This document shows, one piece after another, positions 8,527 to 17,300 of a DNA stretch of 64,000 nucleotides. A program made the position numbers and the translations under genes. The stretch's first letter is position 1; each line of letters begins with the position of its first letter. Below the pieces are notes generated by a model that made no database searches, was not told the origin of the DNA, and was given only the letters and a program-made list of their open reading frames with translations. Where the stretch lies: positions 682,001 through 746,000 of the forward strand of contig NZ_UTVH01000095.1 in NCBI RefSeq assembly GCF_900585905.1, given 5' to 3'. The DNA comes from Pseudomonas viridiflava. GTDB lineage: Bacteria > Pseudomonadota > Gammaproteobacteria > Pseudomonadales > Pseudomonadaceae.

Positions 8527-9234
8527 TCAACCCGGCCGCCGTCCCTGCAGGGACATGCGCACGGGCAGCGTCATGGAAGCCGGTGGCCGTTGCTGCAACG
8601 CGGGTGAAGCGCGCAGCGCGGCGAGGACCTGCGCATCCACTTCTTTATTGCCGCTGGACTTGACCAGCTCGACCCGGGTGATCTCGCCCACCGCGCTGAG
8701 CCAGACATCGGTCTGCAGCGCGAACGCCTGATTACGCAGCTCCGGGTTCTCACGCAGCAGGCGCTGAAAGGTGAACGCCAGAAACTGCCCGTAAGTGCCG
8801 TTGCCCACTCGCCCGCCGCCGGAACCTGCCATGCCGCCGCCCTTGCCTGCGCCGATGTTGAAGGCGTCGGAACCGCTCTGCGCGGCACCGTCCATCTGCA
8901 TCGGGTTGGCCAGATCGGCGGCCGGTGAAGGCGGCGCTTCTTCCTGCGGCTTGACCTCTTCGGGCTCCGGTGTCGGTTCGGGCTCGGGGATTTTTTCTTC
9001 CTCTGGCGGCGGTGGCTCCTCGGGGGGCTTTTCCGGCGGCGGTGGTGGCGGAGGCGGCAACGGTATGATCATCGGCACCTTCGGCGCCTCGCGGCGGATG
9101 CCGCTCATGTCGTTGGCCCACTGCCACAGAAACCACGCGGCCACAGCGCCAAGCAGCAGCCCCGCGCCCCACTTGAGCAGGCGCAGCGGCGACTTGGTGG
9201 CGGTGTCGGGCGCCATTGGTTGATGGTCGTTCAT
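8527..9234 (-). CDS. TonB-like energy transducer dedicated to the Pdt operon
   Basis: A 235-aa TonB-family protein. A cytoplasmic start is followed by one membrane anchor (LLLGAVAAWFLWQWAN, about residues 25-41). A Pro/Glu-rich periplasmic spacer covers about 58-108 (runs of eight and more prolines, then EPEPTPEPEEVK). After a Gly-rich hinge, the C-terminal domain (about 145-235) contains FALQTDVWLSAVGEITRVEL and DAQVLAAL. It starts 2 nt after the exbD stop, so expression is coupled. TonB carries proton-motive energy from ExbB-ExbD to outer-membrane proteins. Here the adjacent partners are PdtB and a porin rather than a TonB-dependent receptor, which makes its client an open question. It probably corresponds to PA0695. 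Confidence 0.85.
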   Translation of the reverse strand: MNDHQPMAPDTATKSPLRLLKWGAGLLLGAVAAWFLWQWANDMSGIRREAPKVPMIIPLPPPPPPPPEKPPEEPPPPEEEKIPEPEPTPEPEEVKPQEEAPPSPAADLANPMQMDGAAQSGSDAFNIGAGKGGGMAGSGGGRVGNGTYGQFLAFTFQRLLRENPELRNQAFALQTDVWLSAVGEITRVELVKSSGNKEVDAQVLAALRASPALQQRPPASMTLPVRMSLQGRRPG

Positions 9235-9236
9235 GA

Positions 9237-9662
9237 TCAGCTCTGGCTCGGTTTGCCGGTCACCAGACCGACCTTGGACAGTTCCAGCCGACGCAGCAGG
9301 TCGAGCACCTCGATGACCTTCTGGTATTGCACGGTGGCATCACCGCGCACGATCACCGGGAAGTCCGGGCTCTGCGCTTTCTCGATGCGCAGGCGGTCCT
9401 CAAGCTCGGCCAGCGTCACCGGATAGGCGTCGAGAAACACCTGGCCGCCGTCGTTCACCGAAATGGCTTTGGTCTTGGCCTCCGACAGCGACACCGAAGC
9501 GCTGGCCTTGGGCAGGTTGATCTGAATCCCCGACACCTGGGCGGTGGCGGTGAGGATGAACATCACCAGCACCACCATCAGCACGTCCACCAACGGCGTG
9601 ACGTTGATCGAATCGACAGGCGCATCTTCTTCATCATCGTGAGCGGCATTTACTGAAGCCAT
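9237..9662 (-). CDS. exbD2: ExbD/TolR-family proton-channel subunit
   Basis: A 141-aa ExbD. A short cytoplasmic tail (DDEEDAPVDSINVTPLVDVL) leads into one membrane helix (VLMVVLVMFILTATA) that carries the conserved membrane aspartate in PLVDVLMVVLV. The periplasmic domain follows (INLPKASASVSLSEAKTKAI...). GAGGGG lies 6 nt before the ATG. It sits 11 nt downstream of exbB and 2 nt upstream of tonB, completing a private ExbB-ExbD-TonB motor. The symbol follows the PA0694 equivalent in the same gene order. Confidence 0.9.
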   Translation of the reverse strand: MASVNAAHDDEEDAPVDSINVTPLVDVLMVVLVMFILTATAQVSGIQINLPKASASVSLSEAKTKAISVNDGGQVFLDAYPVTLAELEDRLRIEKAQSPDFPVIVRGDATVQYQKVIEVLDLLRRLELSKVGLVTGKPSQS

Positions 9663-9673
9663 GACGATTCCCC

Positions 9674-11512
9674 TCAGGCCGACGTCGGCGCGGTGCCGAA
9701 GTGTTTGTCGGAATGCACACCGCGGCGGTGAGCGTTTTCACTGAACTGGCTCTCGCCATGCATCTCGGCCAGACGGGTGATGAACTCGTCGACGAACACG
9801 CGCATGTCAGCGCTGACTTCCTTGTTGCGGGTGATCAGCCGGTTGTAGCCAAACAGCGCCGGAATCGCCACGAACAGGCCCATGGCCGTGGCCAGCAAGG
9901 CGGCCGCCATACCTGGCGCGATGGCGTTGATGTTGACGTCGCCAGCCATGGCCGTGCCGAGGAACACCACCATGATCCCCAGCACCGTACCCAGCAGGCC
10001 GATATAAGGGCCACCGGCGATGGCGTTGGACAGGGTCGACAGTTTCGAACTCAGTTGCTGGTTCTCGCGGGTGCGTACGCCATCCATGGAGCAGCGGATG
10101 GCTTCGATGGTCGCGGCCGACACCGAGGAGGTATCAGCGCCCTGCTCGCGACGGGTGCGGATTTCCTTGACCGCCACCAGGTACAGGCGCCATAGCGATG
10201 AGTGCTGCAGGCGCTGACCCAGCTCGCGGTCGTCGGCAAACATCTCAAGGCGCGTGCCGATGTTAGCGAACTGCTCGCGGAAGACCTGGTTGCCACGGCT
10301 GACCCGGCTGACGCTGGCGTTCTTGCGAATCATGATCACCCACGACTGCAGCATCATCAGCACCAGCACGGCGATGATCACCCAGGCATCGATGGGTACC
10401 GCGTTAAGCAGGAAGCCGAGGCTGCCGAAACCGAAACCGGACTGTTCTTCATCGGCGCCATAGGCCACCAGTTTGGACTCGGCACCCTGAGCGCTGGCAT
10501 CGGCCAACAGCAGCGCGGCGGGCCTTGCCACTTTCGACAGGCGCAACTCATCCAGCGCGCCGTTGAAACCCTGATACGCGCTTGTGGCTGGAGCGCTGCC
10601 CGCAGCTACAGGCAGATCGCCGCCCACCGCCATCACCGAGTTGAACACCGGCATGGCGACGGCCAGGCTCGCGGTTTCGCGGCCATTGACCAGCAACGCC
10701 ACTTTGCTGCCCTGAGCCGTCAGTGCCAAGTGCTGCCACTGGCCGGGGTTCAGCGGTTGGCTTGACATGGCGCGCTGGCCGTCGATTTCCACGAACGGCG
10801 TGCCCTGGCTGACGCCCAGCAACAGGCTGTTGGTGCCTTCACGCCGAGCCAGCACTATTTGCTCGCCGCTGGCCTGATCCTGACGCACCCAGGCACTGAA
10901 GGTGAACGCACCGCCTGCGCTGTATTGCAGTGAAGGGCTGGCAGGCAGCAGCAACGGTTGACCGCTCAGCTGCAGGGCGCGGCCGATAACCCCGTCGATG
11001 CCGCTGCCGGTGGCGCTTTGCGCGGTGTTGCCATAGGCCGTGGTGTCTTTGGCCGGTGTGCCGGTGGCGCCTTCAAAGTGATACAGCGCGGTGTAGCTCG
11101 GGTCGAAGGTAAACTGACCATTGCCGCTGGCCGGGGCTTTCTGGTTGCCGTAGTACATCCAGATGTCCTGGCGCTGGCCGCCTTCGACCTTGGGCACATC
11201 GACCCAGATCAGCGCCATGCCCATCAGCGGATCGAAGCTTTCGATCTGATGATTGAGCACGGTCTTGTCGTCAGCCGAGACAAAGCGCAGGTCGGCGCCG
11301 TCTTCCTTGACGCCATCGAAGGTGAAATTGCCGGTGTGCAGGCGCACCAGCAAGGCCGTGCGCCCCAGCGCTTCGTTGATCGCCGCGCCCTGGGGCGTGG
11401 TGTCCACCGAGATCTGCTTGCGGTAATGCCAGTCGTCCTGCCACCAGGCCTGAGCGGTTGCCGGGAGCACGAAGCCCAGGCACATGAGCAGAGAGAGAAC
11501 CAAGCGTTGCAT
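9674..11512 (-). CDS. exbB2: ExbB/TolQ-like proton-channel subunit with a periplasmic DUF2341-LamG domain
   Basis: A 612-aa fusion. Residues 1-21 are a signal peptide (LLMCLGFVLPATAQA). Residues 22-130 match the DUF2341 type (WWQDDWHYRKQISVDTTPQG, then QDIWMYYGN). Residues 140-335 are a concanavalin/LamG fold (YTALYHFEG, GAFTFSAWVRQD, GQWQHLALTAQGSKVALLVNG, GALDELRLSKVA). A membrane helix at about 370-393 leads to a MotA/TolQ/ExbB core with helices in NAIAGGPYIGLLGTVLGIMV and AAALLATAMGLFVAIPALFG. Normal ExbB is about 240 aa and lacks the outer part. LamG domains bind glycans or proteins, so this motor may be gated by a periplasmic ligand (inference). It follows pdtB by 21 nt and precedes exbD by 11 nt. 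Confidence 0.88.
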   Translation of the reverse strand: MQRLVLSLLMCLGFVLPATAQAWWQDDWHYRKQISVDTTPQGAAINEALGRTALLVRLHTGNFTFDGVKEDGADLRFVSADDKTVLNHQIESFDPLMGMALIWVDVPKVEGGQRQDIWMYYGNQKAPASGNGQFTFDPSYTALYHFEGATGTPAKDTTAYGNTAQSATGSGIDGVIGRALQLSGQPLLLPASPSLQYSAGGAFTFSAWVRQDQASGEQIVLARREGTNSLLLGVSQGTPFVEIDGQRAMSSQPLNPGQWQHLALTAQGSKVALLVNGRETASLAVAMPVFNSVMAVGGDLPVAAGSAPATSAYQGFNGALDELRLSKVARPAALLLADASAQGAESKLVAYGADEEQSGFGFGSLGFLLNAVPIDAWVIIAVLVLMMLQSWVIMIRKNASVSRVSRGNQVFREQFANIGTRLEMFADDRELGQRLQHSSLWRLYLVAVKEIRTRREQGADTSSVSAATIEAIRCSMDGVRTRENQQLSSKLSTLSNAIAGGPYIGLLGTVLGIMVVFLGTAMAGDVNINAIAPGMAAALLATAMGLFVAIPALFGYNRLITRNKEVSADMRVFVDEFITRLAEMHGESQFSENAHRRGVHSDKHFGTAPTSA

Positions 11513-11533
11513 GAAAAATACTCCGTGTAGGGT

Positions 11534-13165
11534 TCAGAACGTCGCTTGCAGGTTGAAATGCAAACGCGACTCCTGTTTCGAGATATTCGGGCCGTCCAGC
11601 AGCGGGTAGCCCCAGTCCAGGCTGCCGGACAGCCATTTGGTCAAGCTGGCACGGGTGCCCAGGCCAACGCTGGCCAGGTTGAAATCGGCTTCCTGCTCGG
11701 GCAACGGCTCGCGCAGGGATAACTGCGCGCCCTCGGCAAATGCGTAGAAGCGCCATTCATTCATGTAGCTGCCGACGTACTTGGCCACCGATGGCGTGCG
11801 CAATTCCTGGGACAGCAGGTAGCCTTCGTCACCCGTACGCTCGGCAGCCAGATAACCGCGTACCGAGGTCGCGCCACCGGCGGACATCTGTTCGTTGGAA
11901 ACCAGCGGCCCGGACGCCAGCTGGAACGCGGCCTTGCTCGCCGTCTGCCAGTCGTTGGCGAAGGTAAAGGTGTAATTGAGGTCACCCTTGAGCACGGCAA
12001 AGCTTGGGCTGGCGCGGTAGCGCTTGTAGTCGAAGTCGTCGTCCTTGCTGCCATAGCCGAACAGGCTGCGGGTGCCGGCAATCAGGTTCAGGCCCAGGCC
12101 CAGTTGCGAGGTGTCGGTGTAGCGCAGGCCGTTGTAGCCAAAGTTGAACGGCGCGTATTTGAGCGGCACGCTGTCACTGTCGGAGCCCAGCGTCAGCTGC
12201 TCTTCGAAGTCCTTGAAATCCAGGCCCACGGAGAACGAGTTGGCCCAGCTGCCACTGGCGGGCAGGCTGTAGATCGCTGCCACGCCATAGGAATGGCCCT
12301 TGCCCAGCACGTTGCTGCCGCCGATGGTGGCAACGTTGCTGTCGGACTGGTAGCCGGAGAACTGCAGGCTCCAGCGGGCGTTGAGCGGCATCGAATACGC
12401 GCCCGACCAGACCTCGGCATTTTCGCGGTTTTCCGGTGCCGTGAAGTAAGTCAGGGAAATGCTGTGACCCAGTTGCCACAAGTTGTTGTAGCCCAGGCTG
12501 GTAACCGTGCGCAGCTTCTCGGTGTCGGGGCTGTAATCGTTGTTCAGGCCGACGCTGGCCTGCCATGGGTCCTGGTCCTCGACCTGCAGGTCCACATCCA
12601 TGGTGCCGGGGCGCTGGCCTTCGCGCACCAGCGGCATCACCTGGCGACCAGCACCCTGATTGAGGCTCGCCAGCTGGCTTTGCACCTGATTGAAATCCGG
12701 CACCTGGTCTTCCTTGAGCGCCGGCACGTCTTCACGAATGTCCAGCGGCGAATAATGCTTGGCCCCCACCACCCGCACGCGGCCGACTTTGGTTTCACTG
12801 ACCTGCAGATAGACGATGCCGTCCTCGACCTTTTGCTCCGGCAGCTCGACGAACACCGACTGATAACCGCGGGTTTGATAAACCTTCTGCAGCGCATCAC
12901 GCGCCGCTTCGATGTCGGTCAGCGCCCGCTGCGGTCCCATGAAGGGATACACCGCCTCTTCGATGGCTGAGGCATCGAGCACGCTGTTGCCGCGCACGAC
13001 GTATTCGTTGACGTCCACCAGCCTTGCCGCAGCCTGGGGCTGCTCAGCAGGCGCCGCCTCCTCGGCATTGGCCCCCGAGGTCACGCCCAGGCACAGCAGA
13101 CAGCTCCATAACGGCAGCCAGCGGCCCGTCCCGCCCGGTCGCAATGACTTGAAAAAATGCTCCAC
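11534..13165 (-). CDS. pdtB: Two-partner secretion outer-membrane transporter (TpsB) for PdtA
   Basis: A FhaC/ShlB-type Omp85-family transporter of 543 aa. The GTG at 13165 is preferred: GGGGG lies just upstream and a proper signal peptide follows (WLPLWSCLLCLGVTSGANA). The longer frame would start at TTG 13222. Two POTRA domains follow (about 50-210 in this numbering; YVVRGNSVLDASAIEEAVYP and VGRVRVVGAKHYSPLDIRED). The 16-strand barrel contains the family loop motif SVRGYLAAERTGDEGYLLSQ and ends in a terminal Phe. TpsB proteins export a TpsA exoprotein across the outer membrane without ATP. The cognate TpsA is encoded about 1.1 kb away on the same strand, upstream of phdA. The gene sits between phdA and exbB, as in the PA0691-PA0693 order. 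Confidence 0.9.
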   Translation of the reverse strand: MEHFFKSLRPGGTGRWLPLWSCLLCLGVTSGANAEEAAPAEQPQAAARLVDVNEYVVRGNSVLDASAIEEAVYPFMGPQRALTDIEAARDALQKVYQTRGYQSVFVELPEQKVEDGIVYLQVSETKVGRVRVVGAKHYSPLDIREDVPALKEDQVPDFNQVQSQLASLNQGAGRQVMPLVREGQRPGTMDVDLQVEDQDPWQASVGLNNDYSPDTEKLRTVTSLGYNNLWQLGHSISLTYFTAPENRENAEVWSGAYSMPLNARWSLQFSGYQSDSNVATIGGSNVLGKGHSYGVAAIYSLPASGSWANSFSVGLDFKDFEEQLTLGSDSDSVPLKYAPFNFGYNGLRYTDTSQLGLGLNLIAGTRSLFGYGSKDDDFDYKRYRASPSFAVLKGDLNYTFTFANDWQTASKAAFQLASGPLVSNEQMSAGGATSVRGYLAAERTGDEGYLLSQELRTPSVAKYVGSYMNEWRFYAFAEGAQLSLREPLPEQEADFNLASVGLGTRASLTKWLSGSLDWGYPLLDGPNISKQESRLHFNLQATF

Positions 13166-13218
13166 ACCGCCCCCTGATTTCAAAATAGCCAACGCCGTCG
13201 GCGCAGCGTCTGGCCGAC

Positions 13219-13830
13219 TCAATTGCTTGATGTTGTAGTGATGGCGTGCTTCGACAGCCAGGTGTGCAGCAGTGCGAAATTCAGCGAGAACTCAGGCATT
13301 TGCAGCAACGCGCCGCAAAACACCTCGCCAATGATTTTCTGCACCAGCTGCACGGCTTCGATATCGTTGAGCAGTGTTGTGAGGTCTCTGGCGAGGACGT
13401 TGAAGCTCCACACCTTCTGATTCAGGTCCAGGCCGACGAACCAGCGAAACAACAGGTTGTAATTGAGCTGTTCATACAGCTGCTGCTCACTGGACACGGA
13501 ATAGAGCAATTGCAGCAGCAGGATGTGAATGCCGGTGCAGGGGGCGATGAGCATGTCGGTCTCTGCGGTGAGGCGCTGCAGCAGCTCGCGATGCTGATCA
13601 AGCAGGTCGTCGATCTGCGGGCGCAGCAATACCAGCGAATGCCCCGGCGGGATGAAGCTCGACACCTCCTTCAACGCGCCCTGCCAGTCGTCCTGTGAAA
13701 CGATCCAGACCCACGGCGCGCCATAACGGAAAACCGAAACGGGCTTCTTGCGCGCCGATTCGATGATCTTCGACAGGCGCTGATCCAGCTCCTGCATGCC
13801 CACTTTCGAGTAGTGTTCCATAGTGCCCAT
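13219..13830 (-). CDS. phdA: PhdA: Phd-like domain fused to an IS5-type transposase N-terminal domain
   Basis: A 203-aa protein of two parts. Residues 4-60 resemble Phd/YefM antitoxins (YSKVGMQELDQRLSKIIESA, then PVSVFRYGAPWVWIVSQDDW), though there is no neighbouring Doc or RelE toxin. Residues 70-200 resemble the DUF772 N-terminal domain of IS5/InsH transposases (LRPQIDDLLDQHRELLQRLT, LLLQLLYSVSSEQQLYEQLN, NLLFRWFVGLDLNQKVW). The DDE catalytic domain is missing, so it cannot transpose. The ATG at 13830 has GGGAG 9 nt upstream. The position matches P. aeruginosa PA0691 (PhdA), linked in the literature to biofilm eDNA release under BfmR control. It is first in the operon with pdtB 53 bp downstream. 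A DNA-binding regulator derived from a transposon is a reasonable inference. Confidence 0.8.
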   Translation of the reverse strand: MGTMEHYSKVGMQELDQRLSKIIESARKKPVSVFRYGAPWVWIVSQDDWQGALKEVSSFIPPGHSLVLLRPQIDDLLDQHRELLQRLTAETDMLIAPCTGIHILLLQLLYSVSSEQQLYEQLNYNLLFRWFVGLDLNQKVWSFNVLARDLTTLLNDIEAVQLVQKIIGEVFCGALLQMPEFSLNFALLHTWLSKHAITTTSSN

Positions 13831-13901
13831 TGCCTCGCTCCCGGCATCCCGCCTTCGGCTGGAAAAGTTGCCTTGCGGCCTCCCAAGCGTGTTACATAGG
13901 C

Positions 13902-13950
13902 AAGACGGCAATGGCCATGAGCTACCGAACTTTTGTCACGAAAGCTTCAT
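13902..13950 (-). promoter_or_regulatory. Putative phdA operon promoter, ECF-sigma-like, shared with pdtA
   Basis: Read on the minus strand: ATGAA at 13950-13946, TGACAA at 13938-13933, GTTCGGT at 13930-13924, and after a 15-bp gap CCGTCTT at 13908-13902. The same words in the same order and spacing occur before pdtA (26944-26992). CCGTC is typical of an ECF -10 region. The TGACAA part read on the plus strand is a half-matched Pho box (TTGTCAC-GAAA-GCTTCAT). The phdA ATG is 72 nt beyond the -10-like word. Control by VreI and/or PhoB is inferred from the P. aeruginosa locus. Confidence 0.55.
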
Positions 13951-14047
13951 GTCAAATAATTGTGGATTTCGGAGGAGGATGTCAGGCGCATCGCCTTCGC
14001 AGCCTTCGGCAGCTCCTACGGAAATCCCGGGCATGCCCCAAATCGGT

Positions 14048-14208
14048 AGGAACTCACGAGCACCGCGAGGCAGCGATCGCGTCAGGTCTGACACACCGCC
14101 ATCGCGGCCGTCGTAACCTCCGTGCGCTCCTACAGGATCTGCATTTCAATCCATGATTGGCTGGGCAGTCGCCGAACGCTGTAGGAGCGCGCTTGCCCGC
14201 GATGGCGT
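14048..14208. repeat. Solo copies of the REP-like element between pdtA and phdA
   Basis: 14048-14137 is a diverged single copy of the element tandemly arrayed at 3121-3497. It has GGTAGGAACTCACGAGCACC at one end, GCGATCGCG and CACCGCCATCGCGGCC inside, and GTGCGCTCCTACAGG at the other end. A second, shorter REP (TGTAGGAGCGCGCTTGCCCG) follows at 14180-14208. They fill the gap between the pdtA terminator and the phdA promoter and may form transcript-stabilising hairpins. Confidence 0.7.
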
Positions 14209-14263
14209 CGTGTCTGACGCGCCGCCATTCTTAGCGTTCGGCAGCCCCTATGTGAATTTCAGC

Positions 14264-14292
14264 GCAAAAAAAGGCGGCCCGTGGGCCGCCTT
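14264..14292 (-). terminator. Intrinsic terminator of pdtA
   Basis: On the minus strand a near-perfect stem AAGGCGGCCC/GGGCCGCCTT with a 2-nt centre (plus-strand 14271-14292) is followed by seven T residues (14272-14266). It begins 20 nt after the pdtA stop codon, so pdtA is terminated before the phdA promoter and the two are separate transcription units. Confidence 0.88.
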
Positions 14293-14311
14293 GTGGCATT
14301 ACATCTGCCGT

Positions 14312-17300
14312 TTACAGCATCAAATTACCCCGCTCCTCTTCGGTCAGTTGCTGTTGTGCGGACTCGCTCAGCGGGCCGGCGCCGAGGACTTGCACCGGGC
14401 TGTTGGGGTTGTAGGCCGGGGTGCTGCGGCTGGCGCCGTCGCGGCTTGGAGCCAGTTGCTCCTGGCCGAAGCTCAGCACCTGCACACTGAACACCGACGG
14501 CATGCCCTGGCGCGCGGTGGTTTGCTGCTGACGCATCACGTCTTCCGCCGCCTGGCTTGCCGAGGTGGCCGCAGCGCTGGCCGAGGTAATGGCGCCGGTG
14601 TTCACCGAGGCCGCCATCGGCACGCCCTGAGAATCGCCCTGCACCTGGATGTTGGCCGCGTTGATCACCTGCAAGGCCGCCAGGTTGATGTTGCCGGAGA
14701 CACGAATCCCCGCCTCGCCCGCATCGATGGTGCCCAGCGGCGCGATCAGGTCGATATCACCTGGCGGCACTTCCGGGATCGGGTTGAGCGTGGCGATACC
14801 TGCGCCGGTGCTTGGCACCACCGGCGACAGGCTGACGTTGCCCCAGGTGTCGTAGACCCGACGTGGCGGCGTGTAGACCACGGTGGTCTTGGAGCCGCGC
14901 CCGGCGTTGATGTCGCCACTGGCCGACCAGCCCATGATCGAGCCACCGAAGGTGGTCATGATCCGGCTCTGGCCCAGCAAAATGCTGCCCTGGGAATACA
15001 GCTGGATATCCCCCTCGCCCTGGGTGATCACCCCGACCGTGGACGGCGGCGCGGCACCTTCGATACCGAATACCTGCTGCCCGCCCGGAGTGAGCATCTG
15101 GATCGCACCACCAAAGTCGGTGTGCACCCCGGAACCGCCAAACAGGGTGATATCGCCTTCATAACGGATGGCATTGCCCGCCACGTCGGTGGTCGGGAAC
15201 AGCGCGGCGATGGCATCGCGACCACGCAGGTAGCTGCCCTCGCGCACACCGCCCGCCTCGTTGTACTCGCGGCCACCGGCTTTGAGTTCGGCGAAATACA
15301 CCTCGCGGGCAAACACCCGCTGCTGCTCGGCGGGCAGCGCCGCATAGTAATCGCGCGCCTGCTCGACAGTGCCTGCAAAACCGTAGCGTTCGGTCAGCCA
15401 AGTGGCGAGTTCTGCCTCATAGGTCTTGGCGACGTTGGCACCGGTCAACGATTGCCCAGGCTGGGCGAAGTTTGCCGGGTTCAGATACGCCTCGACAAAA
15501 CCTGAATAGTCCGGCCCGTTGACGCCCACCCCGGCCTGCATCACGACACTGGCCCCTGGCCGCGAATCGCCGGGCACCACCGCCCCAAGGCTGGTAATGC
15601 TGGCGCGGTCTTCCATGAGGATATTGCGCCCGGCGGTGATCTCCAGTGTCCCGGGGCCGGCCACGTTGAACGTGCTGTACAGAATGTCGCGGCCAGCTTG
15701 CACCAGCGAAATATCCGTCGGGTCATTGTGGACGAACAGATTGCCCTCGCGGATCGAGTGGCTTCCGAGAAGGGACGATGGAAGATTATCCACAACGACC
15801 TTGCCGCTGCTGACAATGTCCCGCCCGGCCTTGATCCACACCGGCGCGCCGCTCTGGTACCAGATATTGCCGGAAGTCGTGAACTGAAGAATTTCCCCGG
15901 TGCGCAAGCCGACAACGTCACCGTCACGGGCGTAGAAGCGTGCTGGCAATGCACCGGTGCGTGCCGCCGCAGTATCCCCACCGAAAGCGAACAGAGGGAA
16001 GCGTCCGCCCTTCTCGATATCTACGGCGATGCTGCCCGCTGTCTGGTTGTCCGCCACCTTGCCCCCGCCGGTATCGTAACCGACGAACCCCGGTTTGAAC
16101 GGCGTGGCAATCGCGCTGCTGTCCGCGCCCGATTGATTGATCGCGTAACCGCCACCATACAGCGAGTCGGCGGCAAGAAACTCGAGTTGACTGTTGGCTG
16201 AAGGGGCAATCAGTAGCGAGTAACCGCTCACATTGGGCGCGTTGCTAACGCTGTGAAGCGCCGAAGGGCCGTAGTAAAGGCTGCCATTGGCTGCCACTGC
16301 CCGCAGGATTGACGGGTAGACGAAACGGCCATCTGTGGGGGACGTGGTCCTGCCTGCGAGCGGTTCAGGGCTCCCGGATTGCACCTCCCCAATCTGGGTG
16401 CTCGGGGTCAAATTGCCGCCTGCGGAAAACAGATCAATGGCCGTATGGTCAGTCCAGAGGGAGTACCAGCTGTAACCTCGCCCGGAGTACTGGCCGTCGG
16501 CGGCACCGGTCGCATTGAACGCGGTAGTGCTGTATTGCGACATCCGGCCAGCGTCGGTGGCACCACCCAGCACCAGATCACCCCGGGTCGCGAGGCTGAC
16601 GGTGGCATCTCCAGGGATCAGTACTAGACCACCAGTGGCGCTGGCTATGGATGCAGTATACGGATCGAAGGCTCGTGTATCAGTAGTATCATGCAGGTCG
16701 GGATCACGCCCATACGTCAAATCAATCCCGCCCAGCGCACCTGCCTGAACTTGAACGTTGCCCCGCAGGTTAATCATCGCCCCTTGCAAGTCATGCACGG
16801 GGCCCAGAGGGTTGTTATTTTTATCCACCTGGGTACGCGCCGCCAGTGTCGGGTTGATACCGCCACCCACCTGGAAGTTAAGATCGCCGCCGCCTGTCAG
16901 CGTCAGTTGCCCATCAGCGCCGACACGGCCGGTACTGCCCACGGCCAGCACCAGGCCTTGACTGCGAAGCGCTGTACTTTGAGTGCCGGCGGCTTTGATA
17001 TCGCCCTTCTGCACCAGCGTACCTGCATCCCCACTTACCCGAACGTCGACATTGCCACCGCCCAGTGTGCCAAAACCGGTAAAACCGGTGAGCACACTGG
17101 TGTTTATGAAGGGCACATAAGTACCAAAATTGATCCACCAGGCTGTAGGTATTGACTCCCCCTGCTCCAGAGCGTTGCCACTGCCCTGGCGCCATAGCCA
17201 GTTACCTGCAGCAGCGCTGGATAATTGAATGTCGTCGCCTGCTGCAACCTGTTTTTGAGCCAGAAGGTCTCCTGTCAGGTCACCGCCGACGCTCAACAGC

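Noticed and set aside
7119..8663. A 514-codon plus-strand frame opposite the porin and tonB genes
   Set aside because: Antisense shadow; no domains, no start site, and it spans the intergenic gap between two real genes.
13219..13830. PhdA as the antitoxin of a toxin-antitoxin pair
   Set aside because: No small toxin gene lies on either side; the downstream gene is pdtB and the upstream region is repeats and the pdtA terminator.
13219..13830. A remnant of an IS5 insertion sequence
   Set aside because: No terminal inverted repeats or DDE part; the frame is intact, has a good ribosome binding site and promoter, and the gene is conserved at the same place in P. aeruginosa.
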